DNA of 37,198 bases from Lingula anatina (taxonomy: Eukaryota > Brachiopoda > Lingulata > Lingulida > Lingulidae). The notes under the pieces were generated by a model that saw only the letters and a list, made by a program, of their open reading frames with translations, had not been told where the DNA came from and did not search any database. Both the position numbers and the translations under genes were made by a program. Below, piece by piece: positions 1-11,523 of this stretch. The first letter of the stretch is position 1, and the number at the start of each line of letters is the position of its first letter. The stretch spans positions 106,016 to 143,213 of the forward strand of contig NW_019774347.1 of the NCBI RefSeq assembly GCF_001039355.2, written 5' to 3'.

Positions 1-1128
1 GTGCTTGTGTGTTTTGGGGGAGGGGTGCAATTGGGAGTGGGGGTGAGCCTTCCCTAGCTCCTCAGCTCCTACGCCTCTTAAACCATGCGGGATTTCATTT
101 ACAATTTGGAAGAAAGATTCGGTTTTAGTTTGTCCAGATATGAACGATCCCCATCACCGCCCATATCAAGTATCAATTACACAGTATTATGTTTGGTTGA
201 CAGGACAAATGTGGAGGTACTGTCACCGACACCCCTTTCTTTGTGGCTTCTGTGGCAGGTATTATTATGGGGGATGTTGTGAAGTCAAAGAAATAGGTAG
301 TAAGGGCTTAGAAGATATCCTTAAAGAATGAGCACTGTGAAAAACCACGGTGACTTGCACATAAAAAGAGTCACGTTCAAGTGAGGGCTATGTAATACTT
401 CAATACCGATGTAAATCTCCCTATTTCTCCCTATTTATTATTCCTTTTGGATATCAAGATTTGTGTTAGAAAATGTTTATGTAACTGCGACAGTTTTGTC
501 GTAATGAAGCTATTAGTTATGATGAGGTCAGAATTGTTCTAAAATGATAGATCATTTATTTCACTCTTATTAGTCCCAATTAAATCAGTAGTAGTCTAAT
601 GTAAATAGATACTGAGTCTGTTTTATATCTAGAAAAACACGTTTAATATTTCAGACCAACATATATTTTCAATGAAATTCTATAGCCTTAAATGAAGTAG
701 CGCGTATTTTTTCTGAAGGTTTATACCAGTGTTCAAAGCTGTTCTCTCGACGCATATCCGTTACGCTAAGAACGTTTTAAAAGCAAATGTTTGTGAAACG
801 CCACCGAAACCCTGTCTTCTGTGTTAAGCAGCAGGTGCTCGAAAATTATTGATTTCAAATAAAAGACGGAGAGGGAAGTACAGAGAAAAGAGGGGCGGAG
901 GGAGATGTGTATAGATATTCTCCCTCTATCAACAAATAACCTGATCGCGGAAATGGATACTACATTAATTGGGAAAAGGTTTATAAAAGAGGCAAATGGA
1001 AATGAAGAAGGAACACGACAAAGTCGGTTATACGATAGCCTTGGTTCTTCTCAAAATAACTATGCTGTTACTGGCTGGTCTATTTGCAGAAACGTCTTAG
1101 AGTTAACGTCTACAGTCTAAGAAAAAGC
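1..1128. other. non-coding, no gene seen
   Basis: AT-rich sequence with a G-rich first 50 bases. The open frames here are short, without splice context or recognisable product. A purine-rich stretch lies near 866-905. I see no RNA gene and no clear mobile element. Confidence 0.6.
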
Positions 1129-1136
1129 TATAAAAG
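1129..1136 (+). promoter_or_regulatory. TATA box candidate
   Basis: TATAAAAG with G/C-rich flanks (AGC before, CGGGAGC after) is a textbook TATA word. It would direct initiation near 1155-1165 on the + strand. No coding sequence follows closely: the first downstream ATG codons open only tiny frames. If real, it would serve a non-coding first exon or an RNA. The match is by eye and could be chance in an AT-rich window. Confidence 0.3.
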
Positions 1137-2018
1137 CGGGAGCAAGGTAGAGCGAGGTTTAAACATTACGCAGCTCTCGACAAACAAGAGAGAGCGAGAG
1201 GTGGAGAGCACAAACGCTGCTGTCGCAGTAGCCGATGACTTGTCGGCGAGAGGCTCGCAGGTGACAAGAATGTCACTCGCCCGACTGTGACAAGGGCAGG
1301 ACCTTACGTGCCGTAGTCGCTTTGAGTCGTAATCCACGTCACCAGTCAACCCGAACTCGTGTACTCTGAGGACGAGGTACACTTGCCGCATGCAAATTAG
1401 GATAAAAAACATTCTATTTAAACTCGCTCGGTCAATTTTGATGCTGTTTATCATTGTATACAGCCTTGCAGCAGGTTTGGGAGCTCTAGTTTGTCCTGTG
1501 TCCACAGTTTTAGTGTACTTTAAAGGCGTTGTATTATACCTCCATGCAAATTGAGAAAAAGGATATTTTTTACTAGTTTTAAAGACGCAAGAAAGGGCTT
1601 TTTTACTGTGAGTTACATGGTATTTTGACATCGGGGAAAGCATTTTTGATTTCAGAGTTCACATTTTTGTCATCCGTTGGCAAACAAGAGGGAAGTATTT
1701 GTACAAATAACTGTAATAACAGTGTCAAGAACTTTGCGGATTAAAAATTCGGTAGCTGGAATAACATTTGTTTTGGGAGCTCATATTTTTACCAGCTGGG
1801 CTAGATCGTGTAGCAGGCTTTACTAACATTCTGAAGCCAAGGAGGCAACAAAATCAGGGATTTTCGACATTCTTGGACGTCGAATAACTGTTGGGATTTT
1901 TGCGTGGCCTGGGAAACATTGTTTGAAGCAAGATGATCAAAGTGAAAGACTTGAAGCAAGTGAGGGATAGGACAGTGCAAATAGAATTCACTGTGGACAA
2001 ATGTAGTAGGTGTTGAAA
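1137..2018. other. non-coding; fortuitous minus-strand open frame
   Basis: Moderately G/C-balanced sequence containing the longest minus-strand open frame of the first 10 kb (1128-1643, 171 codons). Its product matches no family I know, has no domain signature and no splice or promoter context. I leave it as non-coding. Confidence 0.5.
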
Positions 2019-2060
2019 TCTCTTTCTCTCTCTCTCATTTTTATTTATCTCTCTTTCATT

Positions 2061-2100
<40 letters not shown>

Positions 2101-2170
2101 AGGGGCGGATTTAGGCCGTATTTATGGGTCTTCCGGAAGACGGTCAGATTTTCAAGTTAATATTGAAGNT

Positions 2171-2205
<35 letters not shown>
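2019..2205. repeat. compound (CT)n / (CA)n microsatellite around a single N
   Basis: CT-rich tract at 2019-2100, then about 70 unique bases, a single N at 2169, and a (CA)n tract from 2173 to 2205 followed by more CT-rich sequence. A single N beside a microsatellite suggests an assembly join rather than a base call, so repeat length and spacing here are unreliable. Confidence 0.85.
2100..2118. mobile_element. possible hAT-type terminal sequence fragment
   Basis: The word CAGGGGCGGATTTAGGCC resembles the terminal inverted repeats of many hAT transposons, which often begin CAGGGGCGGAT. No matching opposite end or 8-bp target duplication could be found nearby, and the N at 2169 breaks the region. 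It is at best a terminal relic. Confidence 0.25.
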
Positions 2206-2207
<2 letters not shown>

Positions 2208-2215
2208 CTCTCTCT

Positions 2216-2881
2216 CACTTTTCTCTTCTTCCTCTCTTTCTCTCAGTCCCCCTATCGCTTCTCTCTCGCTGATGCTGTATTAGCCACTTTACTATCATCG
2301 TCCTCAATTCGATTTTACCTGCAGAATACAATAGACACTAATGTCCTGAAACTGATGTATTTCATAGCTTAATTCGCCTGCATTTCTTAGTATATCGGTC
2401 TGATCAGGCAAGCGAATTCCACAGAGATCGTCTGCTTTTGTTTTCCTTAAACAGGAAATAAAAGGAGCATAATCGCTCACTATGTGTTAGACTGATAAGG
2501 TCTGTCATGTTACCTCTTTCTCAATATTCTAATAATTGCGTTTTTGATATTTCCTTAAGATTTTGTGTAAGGGAGAGATATGCATGATTTAACTTGCAGA
2601 ATATACAGTAGGAACAGTAGGAAGAACATGGCAGCAAGAAGGCGATAATAGATTGACCTGTCTACTAGTAATCCGTTATATCAATCAGGCTGTATTTTCA
2701 TGCCTAATTGCTGCTAAAAGAGGTGGGGTCGGAGGGGGGTATAATAGCGCATGGATCTAGATGCAATACGAAAGATCAAATAGGAATTAGGGGTAGGAGG
2801 GGTAAAGGGGGTACCATAGCATAATTGCATTATATCAAGTCCGCTTTTCGTCGCACGCGAGGGGGGGGGACTAAATAAGAG

Positions 2882-2915
<34 letters not shown>

Positions 2916-3622
2916 TTAGTTGCAGAGTATGTAAAATCGGTATGTACTATTATGAGGACATTTCCCTTCAATATCTTCAGTGTGGGGGTCAAATGAGACC
3001 AACGCAGTAGGTTTTTTTTACATTTCCCGAAAGCTCTGAATTCGTAATTTGTAGGTATCTTTTCCACGTATCAGATATACTTTTAGATATATTTTTACCT
3101 GGACAACTAAAAAGGGTCGGATTTTTCTTTGCTTTCGAGGCCAAAATAGAGAGAATTCGTTTTGATGTGTCCGTGCGCATTTCGTGCCAGTCATCGCTCT
3201 GAAGTTTTACCAGCTGCAGACAATGTAGCGCGCATATTTTCATGACACCGTCAAAGACAAGACGGCTCCCATCACAGCGACAGGACTGCAGCTATGGTAA
3301 TCCTTGAGGAGGAATAAATTTCGTTGAAAAAAAAAAAAGAAAAAAAAAAAAGAGACGAAATGTCGCATGTGATCATTTTGATCTGTTTTTGTCCTGCCAG
3401 CAGCCTACCCAGTACGGTAGCCATTGGTGAGGACCTTAATAGTAATCATGGCCTGACATCATCAGGGAAAAACGTCAAATGACCCCTTCTTCTCAACACC
3501 ATCTAAGGCTTGTTTTTTCTCAAAAAGGAGAGACAAAGAGAGGTGAAAATAGAAACAAAATTCAGGCATTAATTCCTTCGCTGACATCATGGCGAAACTA
3601 TTTCCAATTACGACCCGGCTAA
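2216..3622. other. non-coding with (GACA)n and A-rich tracts
   Basis: Unique AT-rich sequence with no supported exon. It holds the (GACA)n microsatellite at 2881-2914 and an A-rich tract at 3325-3352. The minus-strand frames here read through the GACA repeat and are not genes. Confidence 0.6.
2881..2914. repeat. (GACA)n microsatellite
   Basis: About eight tandem copies of the tetranucleotide GACA, preceded by a G run at 2861-2869. Confidence 0.9.
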
Positions 3623-3885
3623 CAGGGGCTCATTTCACACTAGAACTTAAATCCGAAAGTTGCGCTAAACTTTGAGACTAAATTTCCAGTCTAATATGAC
3701 CCAGGGGACATCAGGAGCAAACCACTCAACTAAGATTATTGCTGTCTGTTTTAAAACAAGACCAATAGATACTTTAGATCAGTAGACTACTACCAATTTA
3801 TCATGAATTAAATTAGACCAAGATTTTGGTTTAAATTTGACGCACAACTTTCGGTCTTAATTTGTTTCTTGTAAAACGGCCGCTG
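3623..3885. mobile_element. MITE-like element with long imperfect terminal inverted repeats
   Basis: The left arm (3623 to about 3700) and the reverse complement of the right arm (3885 back to about 3807) align over roughly 75 bases at about two-thirds identity. They share the block CCGAAAGTTG and the block GTCTAAT at equivalent positions. Ends read CAGGGG on the left and, reverse-complemented, CAGCGG on the right. Element length is about 263 bp with no coding capacity. This suits a decayed non-autonomous DNA transposon of hAT-like type, but no clean target-site duplication is visible (only GGCT is shared by the flanks). Confidence 0.5.
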
Positions 3886-4048
3886 GGCTGTTCAGGTCAC
3901 GTCGATTCTGGTCATACGTCACCCAAGTTTACGTCTAAATATAAGGTCATCTACCTGGGCGTCGCCTGTACAGAACGTCACGTCGTAATGGTCAAAGCAA
4001 GACATGTTCAAAAAAAAAAAAGTAAATTAGGACCGGGAACAGACTAAT

Positions 4049-4056
4049 TGACGTCA
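4049..4056. promoter_or_regulatory. CRE palindrome TGACGTCA
   Basis: A full consensus cAMP-response element (CREB/ATF site) within a stretch rich in CGTCA half sites (3895-4056). There is no known transcription start beside it, so its use is unknown. Confidence 0.25.
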
Positions 4057-4197
4057 TCCGAGGTAGAAAATTGCGTAGGAACACCTATTGCGCCTTCTTT
4101 AATCCAATTCTAAGCACACTGGTTTTCTGATGAGGTTACTTAGTCAATTTCAGATCTAAATAGGTTTGTTATGATTTGTTTTTAGTTGAAGGTGACG

Positions 4198-4248
4198 CAC
4201 ACACACACACACACACACGCACGCACACACACACACACACACACACAG
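4198..4248. repeat. (CA)n microsatellite
   Basis: About 25 CA units with two CG interruptions near 4219-4224. Confidence 0.9.
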
Positions 4249-5070
4249 GTTAGGAATAGCAGTTTGAGATGCTGTCTTGTAACGAAATAACCAACATACA
4301 CGTCTTATTTGCATCAATCTTGAGTTCAAGTAACAATAAATCCCGAGGATATCGATAATGCTCTTGAATTTGAACAAGTTACGGTCTGTCGAGGTAACGT
4401 TTAGTTAGATCTAAATCAGACGACCTTCCCACGTAATAATCTGATATGTTGTGAAACGCAGAGGGCTTCTTTTATTTTCTTTTTTTATTATTTCAATGCT
4501 TCATCAAGTGAGGGGCGTGTGACATCTTTCCCACGGTTATATCAGACTGGGATGTTTGTTTGATGACACAAATGCGGTCAATGACAATAGAATTGCTCGG
4601 GCAAAAATCTCAAGGACGACGGCTTGAGGTGCAGATTTAGAACACTGTACAAGTGGAAGGTGTAATGGAGACGAATTCGATTTCGCAGCAGGTGGAATAG
4701 GGAGTCATGACGGGGAGAAGGACGGAAGGGGGGGGGAGGGAGGGGGCGTCTCCACCTCCAAAAAACTATGGAGATATGCTTTTTATCAATGAAGACGCAC
4801 CAAACGAGATGTTTTTTGTTTTTGTTTTTGTTTACAGTTAGCACCCTTTCTTCCTTTTCCTGTTTGGTATTTGAACTCTTGGTCAAGCAAGAAGGACATT
4901 TAGGTCTTCATATTTTGTTTTGAGCAAACTTCAGCCAGAGAAAAATAATGGGGGAAGGCAGGGGCGATTTTTCTTTATGCACCCTGAATGAATTGAAAAA
5001 GGTGATTGTAAGCACATTTTCATCATCAACATGCGTACAGAGTTGAGTTTCCAGTGACCTGCGAGCTTCA

Positions 5071-5074
<4 letters not shown>

Positions 5075-5116
<42 letters not shown>
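5075..5116. repeat. (GA)n microsatellite
   Basis: About 20 uninterrupted GA units. Confidence 0.9.
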
Positions 5117-5121
<5 letters not shown>

Positions 5122-6103
5122 CAAATATTCAGTGTTGACAGGTTTTTGCGGTATTCGTTAAACTTGATATCGCCACTGGGTGTAAAATAACATATCGGTT
5201 TCTTGACAACTGATCTGTCGCCGCGGGGTGGCACCCTCGTGAGGGATAAAGATGGTAATTCAAGACAAGCTTAGGGCGGAGAATTAAAACATACTTCAAA
5301 CGCCTTCAGAGTTTATTTTCTTTTATTCATACTTGCTTTAGTAGCGATATCTGTACTTTAAAGTAAAAGTAACTACATGTAGTAAACCTCATTAAAACTG
5401 TTTAACTATCAAAATACTGTTCATTTCTTGTGGCCAAAATAATATGTCTTCTTCAAAACAGACTTATTTCTGCGACAGCCTCAGGCACGTTAGGGGTTTA
5501 AAATGTTCGTGTGAAGTGTTGACATCTCTTGAAAAACATGGATGCTCTTTTTTGTCACAAATAGTCGCCTTTTTGTTGGACAACAGAGATCAGATTGCTC
5601 AATTTTCAACTTCTGTCACTCTCAATTTTGGAAACTTGATAGCAAAATTATCCCCCTCAACCTATAAGGCGTGTTAACGATCTCTTCTAAGCTGGAAAGA
5701 GCGGGGGAGACATTTGCCGGGTTTACCCAAATTTATCAGACTGTTCACGGAACATAGTAATTCGAACCAAAATGGTACATAAATTGTGTATACGTTAATA
5801 AGCTATGCATTTGGAATGACGAGTAACTTTTAAAAAGTTTATTAAGAAGCCATTTGTCTCGCTATTTAAATTTTGTACATTTTCATCTTAACACGACGAT
5901 ATTAAAGTCACGAACCAAATCCAAGAAGATAAAGTACTTTGATTTTCTGCAATCCTGGTATGTAATCAGCGAGCCGCTTCCGTGAGTGTAAACCTGCCTA
6001 TGCATCCATCCCATTGATTTTAATCAACATAAAAAATACAGGTACAGGAATTTTTGCCATTGCGATTCGTCTCGCCTGCCCTACCGTTGTGACTGCAGGT
6101 GAC

Positions 6104-6117
6104 GAGGTCATGACCTC
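6104..6117. promoter_or_regulatory. nuclear-receptor-type palindrome (IR0)
   Basis: GAGGTCATGACCTC is a perfect 14-bp palindrome made of two AGGTCA half sites with no spacer, the form bound by RXR-partnered receptors such as thyroid and retinoid receptors in vertebrates. Related AGGTGAC/GTCACCT words flank it at about 6097, 6139 and 6164. The nearest supported gene is 14 kb away, so a target cannot be named. Confidence 0.35.
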
Positions 6118-7068
6118 AGGTAATATATGTCATCCAGAAGTTGTCACCTGTCCTGCAAGTATGTCACCTCAGATTACGTCGGCACTTGTTCTGAAAATAA
6201 GAAGAGAGAAATTCCACAGAATATCGATTCGGTTGATTCCAATTAGCCCAAACTGAAAGCAATCACATTATTCAACCAACTCTTTCATCATATACATATG
6301 CCAGGAGCTGCTATTACCCTTCAAAATTGCTGGGGGTTATTCAGATTTAGGATACGCTTTATTTAAACACGTTAACCAAAATTTAAATTGTTAAAAAGAT
6401 TGATCAGAATTTCAAATTAAGATTTTAGGTATGTTGTGTTTAATTCTATATGAGGTCCGGACAGCCTAGTTAATGTGAATGATGAAATTCCTCTTTCGTG
6501 TCTATTTTATGTTGGCACGCAAACGTTGAAAACTAGTACGAAATAAGTACGTGCTTCTTAATATCATAAAGGTATTATCAAATAGGAAATTCTGGGAAAC
6601 GTTTGTTGTGCATGATGTAATATGTATGCAGGAAGACTCGTTAGCTCATAAAGTGAACAATTTTATATGAAAGCAACATGTCCCTAGGGCATGCCACATT
6701 GCAAATAGAGCTTAGTGGCATTGTTACTGTCATTATAGTGACATTACAATTATGTTGCATTCAGCAGAATACTTGTTTTGTATCGATTACCAATTACCAT
6801 CTTGTTTTTATTAGAAAACAAACCCGTGTGGCTGGACCGTTTCATTGTCGATATAATAAACGTCAGTATAAAATCTCAACAAGATTTGGGAGGAAAAAAT
6901 AATAGGCACGTGTGTGTGTTGGAATCAAACTGCTCGCCAATGCTGGAATTTTGAACTGGTACATTTTTGTGGATTAACAATTTTCAACTTGGAGTCGCCC
7001 CTAAATATGATGATTGATAATTCATTATATTCATTCATATCATTATCTCTGTATCACTACTTCTCTAC

Positions 7069-7114
<46 letters not shown>

Positions 7115-7759
7115 TTTGACACTGTACTACGAAGGGTAGCACAATATCATGTCGCTTAGTCCACAACGATCTATCTTCTTAACGGAAGACATCCCGACGT
7201 CTTCAAGATACACCCTTCGGCTAGACGATAAATGACAAAACTCTGAAGATGAATCGATGCAAACAAGGACACGAAGATGAATAGTTTCATGTTTCTTATT
7301 CTCACTCAACGTAAACTGTGTGAAGATAGATAAATTATAAAAAACTCGGCCTCTGTACGGACAAATATCATGCATACACAAAGCCTCTGCAAAAATATCC
7401 ACAATAATGACAGCGTCCCTGGTAGAGGGTACTGATTTGTTCAGGTACATGTAAGCCCCGTCCTAGATTTTGACCCACTTACGTCACTTTAACCCAACCT
7501 GCAAGAATCTAATGACGGGCGGATTCGCTGTTACACAGGGTAGGTTCTCTGTTTTTTTGTTATTTTTCTACCGATTCCTACTGGAATATTGTTTGTTTAT
7601 TCCTGTCGTTGGATCTGTGAACGAGAGCTACCCTCGGAGCTTGTGTGACATTACCTTTGTGGCATATATATGTAATCTGACGACACGAAGAGCAATTCTT
7701 TAAATATCATGTTGCAATACAAAACGATAAATCTTCTTCATTTTTCCCTTTTGGAATCT
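6118..7759. other. non-coding with a CT microsatellite
   Basis: AT-rich unique sequence, short open frames only, and one (CT)n tract at 7071-7112. No exon or RNA gene was recognised. Confidence 0.6.
7071..7112. repeat. (CT)n microsatellite
   Basis: About 21 CT units, uninterrupted. Confidence 0.9.
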
Positions 7760-7858
7760 GTTTAAGTGTAAATAATATCGGAGGTAAGCTGATCACCCGC
7801 TATTTTTTATGGGGGGTTTTTTAAGTGTAAATGATATAGGTTGTAGGCTGCTTCCCGC
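7760..7858. repeat. degenerate two-copy tandem duplication, ~59-bp period
   Basis: Copy 1 (7760-7800) and copy 2 (7819-7858) share TTTAAGTGTAAAT, GATAT, a GTAAGCTG/GTAGGCTG block and CCCGC in the same order. Identity is about three-quarters. It looks like an old local duplication. Confidence 0.55.
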
Positions 7859-8536
7859 CTCGCCTCCCAAGGAAAAAAGTTTAACGAGGTGCATCATTAG
7901 TCACGCACAAAAATAGGCTAGAATAGACATTTATGGAAGGTGGATCTCCTGTCGGTCTCCAGCCATCGGTCGTCGAGGTATGTGCGAGCCTAGGCAAAAA
8001 TCATTGGCTCCTGAACACGAGCGGGTCGGAAGTAAATCGGTCCAAAATTTGAGTTGTCTAAACGGGCCTCTGCCTTTCTGTGTAAATTTTCTTTTAAGGT
8101 TAAGAGAAGTCACTTCCGTAAGGAGGTTGCGTATTATAAAATGACAACACACTCAATGTTGAAAAAGAATCGAGCTTTTGTTGATCAACTGTGTGTATTG
8201 CTTTCATTTTCCTTCCTCTTTTATGTCCAGCGAACACGGCGCGCTGTAAGCTGAGCTATCGGCATTGTGAGGTCACAATTAGCAGCACAACTCGTTTATC
8301 TCATTTGTGACGAAACAAAGTTAATTTTCATTGTACTGTTCTCATAACTGCACTTGCTCAGTCATTGTAAAACTCCCGGTTGAGGACTTCAGCTGGAGAA
8401 ATATTATTTTTTGACATAGTTTTGATAAAAAAAAAAAAATAAATCGCCAATAAGTCCTCCCCCTTATTTCTAATTATGGGAAAATGTACAGCTTATAGCT
8501 CGATTTCAGCAAAAATCGGCTGATGTGTTTACTCTT
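7859..8536. other. non-coding
   Basis: Unique sequence with an A run at 8427-8440. No splice-supported exon is visible on either strand. Confidence 0.6.
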
Positions 8537-8568
8537 TACCCATTGTGTCTAGCTTTAGATTGAGCTTT

Positions 8569-8648
8569 ACACTAGAAATGTTTTTGTTTGTTAGTTTGTG
8601 TTTGTACATGTACATTTTTCGGGTGCTGAGGTACTGGTATAAAATTTG
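8569..8648 (+). repeat. dispersed repeat, copy 1
   Basis: About 80 bp starting ACACTAGAAATG, then TTTGTGTTTGTACATG and ACATTTTTCGG, ending GGTACTGGTATAA. It matches 10030-10108 at roughly 90%. It is bracketed by two similar words, GTGTCTAGCTTTAG at about 8545 and GTGTGCCTAGCTTTAG at about 8655, as a short insertion might be. The family is not recognised. Confidence 0.65.
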
Positions 8649-9616
8649 TACCATGTGTGCCTAGCTTTAGGGGTGAATCCAGGCCCTCCCGAAATGTCCT
8701 CAAGACTACGAACTAGAGACAATCGTATGTTATATGTAAAGAACAACAATCAGAGCGAGATCACATAAAAATGATGAAGATGTCAAAGTGGGGCATGCCT
8801 CAAATGTTTTATGAGGAGTAAAAAGGGAGACTTTGTGTGCGGTTCAGATCCAATTGCAGATATCATTTTATTACAGTGAGTTTTGAAAAATTATTTTTTG
8901 GTGAAACCATGATGGATGTGCGTTGAGGTAAAAGAGTTGGCTGTTTTCGACGTCGTCAAAAAGCACTTCTCTTGCCGGAGAAGATATTTTTGTATGCCAT
9001 TAAAACTGTTGGTGTTATGGTTTATTTGGAAATGAATGAATGCCCTGTTTAAATTAAATGTTAGGAATTTGTGACATATTTCTTAGATCGGATGATAAAT
9101 GAAATAAAAAATGAAATTCAAAGGTAGCAATTAAAGATTAGATTAAATTTAGTTTTGGCTAGTTTTAGGAGATTAAAGTGGACATAAAGGGATTAACATT
9201 AGTCAGTCGTGGGAAATAGAGAAAACGTCACGTTTGACCGGGAGAGTTCCTTTCGATATTACTACTCTAATACAATCATGACCCACCATCAGCTGTACGT
9301 GTCATATCCTACACGCTTCACAATTCATATACAGATCATAAAACCAACCAATACAATAGTAGGTCCAGGGAAGGGGGGGGTGGACTCTGTGGGGCATTTG
9401 TCCGCCCTCTTCTCCGAACCTTCTCCCTCTCAGCAAAAGGTATTGGAAATGAATTGCGACGAAAGCAAGCATTTCTTTCCATCCATGTGCCTTTGTTGTT
9501 ACAATTAAATAGTCCTCGTCTACTGTTTTGTATTTGCTGAGGAAAGAAAAAATAAAATAAAATAAGAAAAATAAAAAGATAAATAAATAAAATGAAATAT
9601 CCTTTAGCTTCCCCTC

Positions 9617-9670
<54 letters not shown>

Positions 9671-10029
9671 GCAAAATCATAACTAAGCCGGTGGTGCATC
9701 CATCGTATGTTGCATAGTCTAATTATTAACCATTAAGTGCAACATTAGTTCCTGTAGGCTGTGAATTCTCATGACAGGAAATAATATCATATTGTTGTAA
9801 TTATTCGAATACATACCTAACTGGCCACCCATCTTTGATGCCACCATATTAAATATGAACTGGGAAGGCAGATTAACGACAAACCTTCTCAATTAATTAC
9901 TTATCAAACACGATTCCCGCTGGGAGAATACATTTTTAATAATTGAGGAACGCGTCCGGTTGCCTTCGGGTCATGCCATTGACGAGCAAAAGTGGCGTTT
10001 TGCCTGATGGTCGATGCAGGGTCACGATG
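8649..10029. other. non-coding with A-rich and CA tracts
   Basis: No exon seen. It holds a hAT-terminus-like word at about 8669-8684 (GGGGTGAATCCAGGCC), an A-rich AAATA-type tract at 9545-9598 and a CA tract at 9617-9670. Confidence 0.6.
9617..9670. repeat. (CA)n microsatellite
   Basis: About 27 CA units with one CG interruption near 9644. Confidence 0.9.
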
Positions 10030-10108
10030 ACACTAGAAATGGATTTGTTTGCTAGTTTGTGTTTGCACATGTACATTTTTCGGATGCTCAGGTACTGGTA
10101 TAAGTTTT
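10030..10108 (+). repeat. dispersed repeat, copy 2
   Basis: Second copy of the element at 8569-8648, same orientation, 1.46 kb downstream. Differences are mostly single substitutions (for example TACATG to CACATG, GCTGAG to GCTCAG). Flanks outside the shared 80 bp are unrelated, which argues for a dispersed element rather than a segmental duplication. Confidence 0.65.
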
Positions 10109-10835
10109 TATGACTAGGTTTATTTACTCCCAGTTACAATATTTTCCTGCGAACACTTAAAAAAGTATTGTTCTTTTTACATTTAAAAAGATAAAATGCT
10201 ATGATAATAATCTGTAAACTTAGGTATGCAGAAACAGAAAAAGTGGAACTTTCTACTTATGCCATCGTAACCCCTTCTCTTTTTCTCTCTGCATAGTTGG
10301 TTCTTATTATATTGATAGGCTCAATTCTGTAACCAGTTCTGTAGCATAAATGTCATAGCTATAAATTATTTCAAATATATTCTACAACCAACCTATAGTT
10401 GAAAACGTGTATTAACTGCGTCACAATCAGACGCTCAGATATGCTTTTGACGGACATTTTGGAAAATGGGTCACGTGTGTGTGTGGGTCATTAGGTGCTG
10501 GTTCCATTTCTAAAAATTCTAGTACATTTATCTGCGTTTGAGCTTTATTTTTTACTTTAACATCTTTACTACGCATGCAACATGGTGATTTTACACAGTG
10601 ACACGTACGTGAGTACACAATGCCACTTTAGTTTGCACTTTTTGTCCTAGTATACATTTATTTCTTCATCTCTCGAGCTGTATGTCTCTAATGTAAAAAA
10701 GAAACATTAAGTGGCGCCCTTTTCTAAATCACCCGTTACCTTGTTGAATAGAACACAGACAATGTGTTTTTAATGTTTTATAATGAGTTGACCACCAGTG
10801 ATATTGGTGACACAGTGTCCAACGGTTCCTTCACT
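10109..10835. other. non-coding
   Basis: AT-rich unique sequence. A pyrimidine-rich tract ending in AG (10273-10297) resembles an acceptor, but the frames after it close within a few codons and no donor follows. Confidence 0.55.
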
Positions 10836-11070
10836 TCTGTGCGCCTTATAAACTACAGCAGTCCTAACAGTACCTTGACACTCAGGGTACAGGACACTAA
10901 CACAACCTGTATGATTATATACGTCCATATAGTAGCAGGTACCCCAACTCTTTCTTTCTTCGGTTGTGTGCGCCTTCTGAACTACAGCACCCTGATACTC
11001 GGGGTGTGGAATTGTAGAGTTAGCTATCTATATTTAGTAGTACATTGTAGGTATCCTTGTAACCTCTCTA
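10836..11070 (+). repeat. degenerate tandem duplication, ~125-bp period
   Basis: Copy 1 (about 10836-10955) and copy 2 (about 10962-11070) share, in order, TGTGCGCCTT, AACTACAGCA, CTCAGGGT/CTCGGGGT, TTAGTAG/ATAGTAG and GGTACCC/GGTATCC, with small indels. Neither copy has coding character. Confidence 0.55.
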
Positions 11071-11470
11071 GCTTAACAGTCATTAACCCCTCATTGCCTG
11101 ATATTGCTCATTTCTAATCAACTAAAAATATGTTACAATCAGTCAACGAAAGAATAAATGCATGATGTGCATAAAAAGTAAACACACACACACACACACA
11201 CGAAAAAGCTATGAAATCAGGGTCCTATCAAGGCCCTAATTTTTCCATTACCAGTAGCGTAGTACATTATCAAATAACATCAGTGAAGGTTCAATGAATG
11301 CAGTCAGGCCGGTTTTAGTCGCCGTATCCCCGCCTGGGGGCGCCTCAGACCGGTCTTGCATACGGAATTAACAGCCCGAAGTGGCTCAAACCCTCCCTCT
11401 CGCCGCCTCTGTCTCTCTCGTGTTAACCGCACCTGGTTTTGTTAACGTATTTATTTTTTGTTGATTGTAG
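11071..11470. other. non-coding, upstream of an orphan exon
   Basis: A short CA tract at 11182-11201, then a G/C-rich stretch around 11307-11360 with self-complementary words (GCCGGT and ACCGGT; CGCCTGGGGGCG), then the T-rich tract that precedes the exon at 11471. Confidence 0.55.
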
Positions 11471-11523
11471 AATCCGGCACCAGTCAGTCGTTCATACCGA
11501 GGACCCACTGTTCCACAAGAAGG
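11471..11523 (+). CDS. orphan internal exon candidate (53 nt)
   Basis: A T-rich tract ending TTGATTGTAG precedes a 53-nt block that ends ...CAAGAAGG before the donor GTAAGT, a consensus match. All three forward frames are open, so the phase cannot be fixed. Two readings are NPAPVSRSYRGPTVPQEG and IRHQSVVHTEDPLFHKKG. Neither matches a family I recognise. It may be untranslated, an alternative 5' exon of the plakin gene 9-18 kb downstream, or part of another + strand gene whose remaining exons I cannot see. Only the splice-site quality supports it. Confidence 0.45.

Larger units (their letters stand above)
3886..6103. other. non-coding with CA and GA microsatellites
   Basis: No supported exon. 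Sequence after 3890 is dense in ACGTCA/CGTCA words and includes a full TGACGTCA at 4049-4056. A CA tract lies at 4198-4248 and a GA tract at 5075-5116. A T-rich stretch with short G runs (4720-4760) is low complexity. Confidence 0.6.

Noticed and set aside
1128-1643. 171-codon minus-strand open frame
   Set aside because: No family resemblance, no promoter or splice context; length is within chance for a 37-kb window.
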